Below, in pieces: positions 21,636 through 21,778 of a stretch of 21,778 bases of DNA (position 1 is the first letter of the stretch; every line of letters begins with the position of its first letter). A program made the position numbers and the translations under genes. Under the pieces are notes generated by a model that worked only from the letters and a program-made list of their open reading frames with translations, was not told the origin of the DNA and ran no database searches. This DNA comes from a virus: the IMG/VR virus record IMGVR_UViG_3300044970_003159, positions 1 through 21,778 of that record; one strand, written 5' to 3'.

Positions 21636-21778
21636 ATGCCAAACTCATGCAATGACAGTGGGGTGAGCAGGATCCTCCCCACGTCCTCCCAGGCGCTAAA
21701 CCAGAACCCCTTCCAGCAACCGTTCCAGTTGAACCCTAACGTGTACCAGGGGTCGGTGTCGGGGTCGCTGATCGCGGA
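21636..21778 (+). CDS. Start of a further gene, partial at right edge
   Basis: An ATG three bases after the previous stop opens a frame that stays open to the window end (47 complete codons). The product begins MPNSCNDSGVSRILPTSSQA and continues with a Gln/Asn/Pro/Phe-rich stretch (NQNPFQQPFQLNPNVYQGS). Such sequence is probably a disordered N-terminus of a structural protein. Too little is visible to name it. Confidence 0.6.
   Translation, partial: MPNSCNDSGVSRILPTSSQALNQNPFQQPFQLNPNVYQGSVSGSLIA

Noticed and set aside
1-21778. tRNA genes, CRISPR arrays, insertion sequences, integrase or attachment sites
   Set aside because: No cloverleaf-like segment, regular short repeats, transposase-like frame or recombinase motif was seen on either strand.

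Overview
The window is a structural-gene region of a tailed, contractile-tail (myovirus-type) phage. It carries a Mu gp29-like (DUF935) portal, a Mu gpI-like head protease/scaffold gene that runs off the left edge, a very large tail sheath, a T4 gp19-like tail tube, two collagen-free tail-fibre/adhesin genes and many virion-type proteins of unknown role. Several proteins resemble, from memory, proteins of T4-like marine cyanophages: the coiled-coil protein at 10883-11755, the short fibre proteins at 5439-6292 and the candidate hub/chaperone proteins at 4336-4994. A cyanobacterial host is therefore my best guess, but it is inference. There is no tRNA, integrase, insertion sequence, CRISPR array or rRNA, and no gap between genes exceeds about 80 bases.

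Layout. (1) Positions 1-5371, leftward: candidate tail assembly chaperone, two small tail/baseplate-assembly-like genes, the 1030-residue tail sheath, then the Mu I/Z-like protease-scaffold gene. (2) Positions 5439-9542, rightward: a short fibre/attachment protein, an 82-residue accessory protein and two adhesins that share the same N-terminal module. (3) Positions 9619-10900, rightward: two small proline-rich genes, a dCMP deaminase and a small unknown gene. (4) Positions 10883-16474, leftward: a coiled-coil virion protein, a leucine-rich-repeat protein and a 1293-residue structural protein. (5) Positions 16533-21778, rightward: a LOG/SLOG-like small protein, an unknown gene with a glycine linker, a short acidic gene, the portal, the tail tube, a protein with a duplicated beta-type module, and the start of another gene at the right edge.

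The genes would together build the capsid (portal, protease, scaffold), the contractile tail (tube, sheath, assembly factors) and the host-recognition apparatus (fibres). The deaminase is the only recognisable metabolic enzyme; it feeds dUMP to thymidylate synthesis.

The most interesting signal is not a gene. The hexamer TTTAAA occurs eight times in the window by my reading, and every copy is a GTTTAAA in the sense direction of a gene that starts just downstream (8 to 35 bases later, mostly 22-24 or 33-35). In both divergent intergenic gaps two copies stand back to back as an inverted repeat. One copy lies inside the protease gene, 24 bases before an in-frame internal ATG, exactly where Mu places its separate scaffold product Z. 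I read this as a phage-specific, probably late, promoter element.
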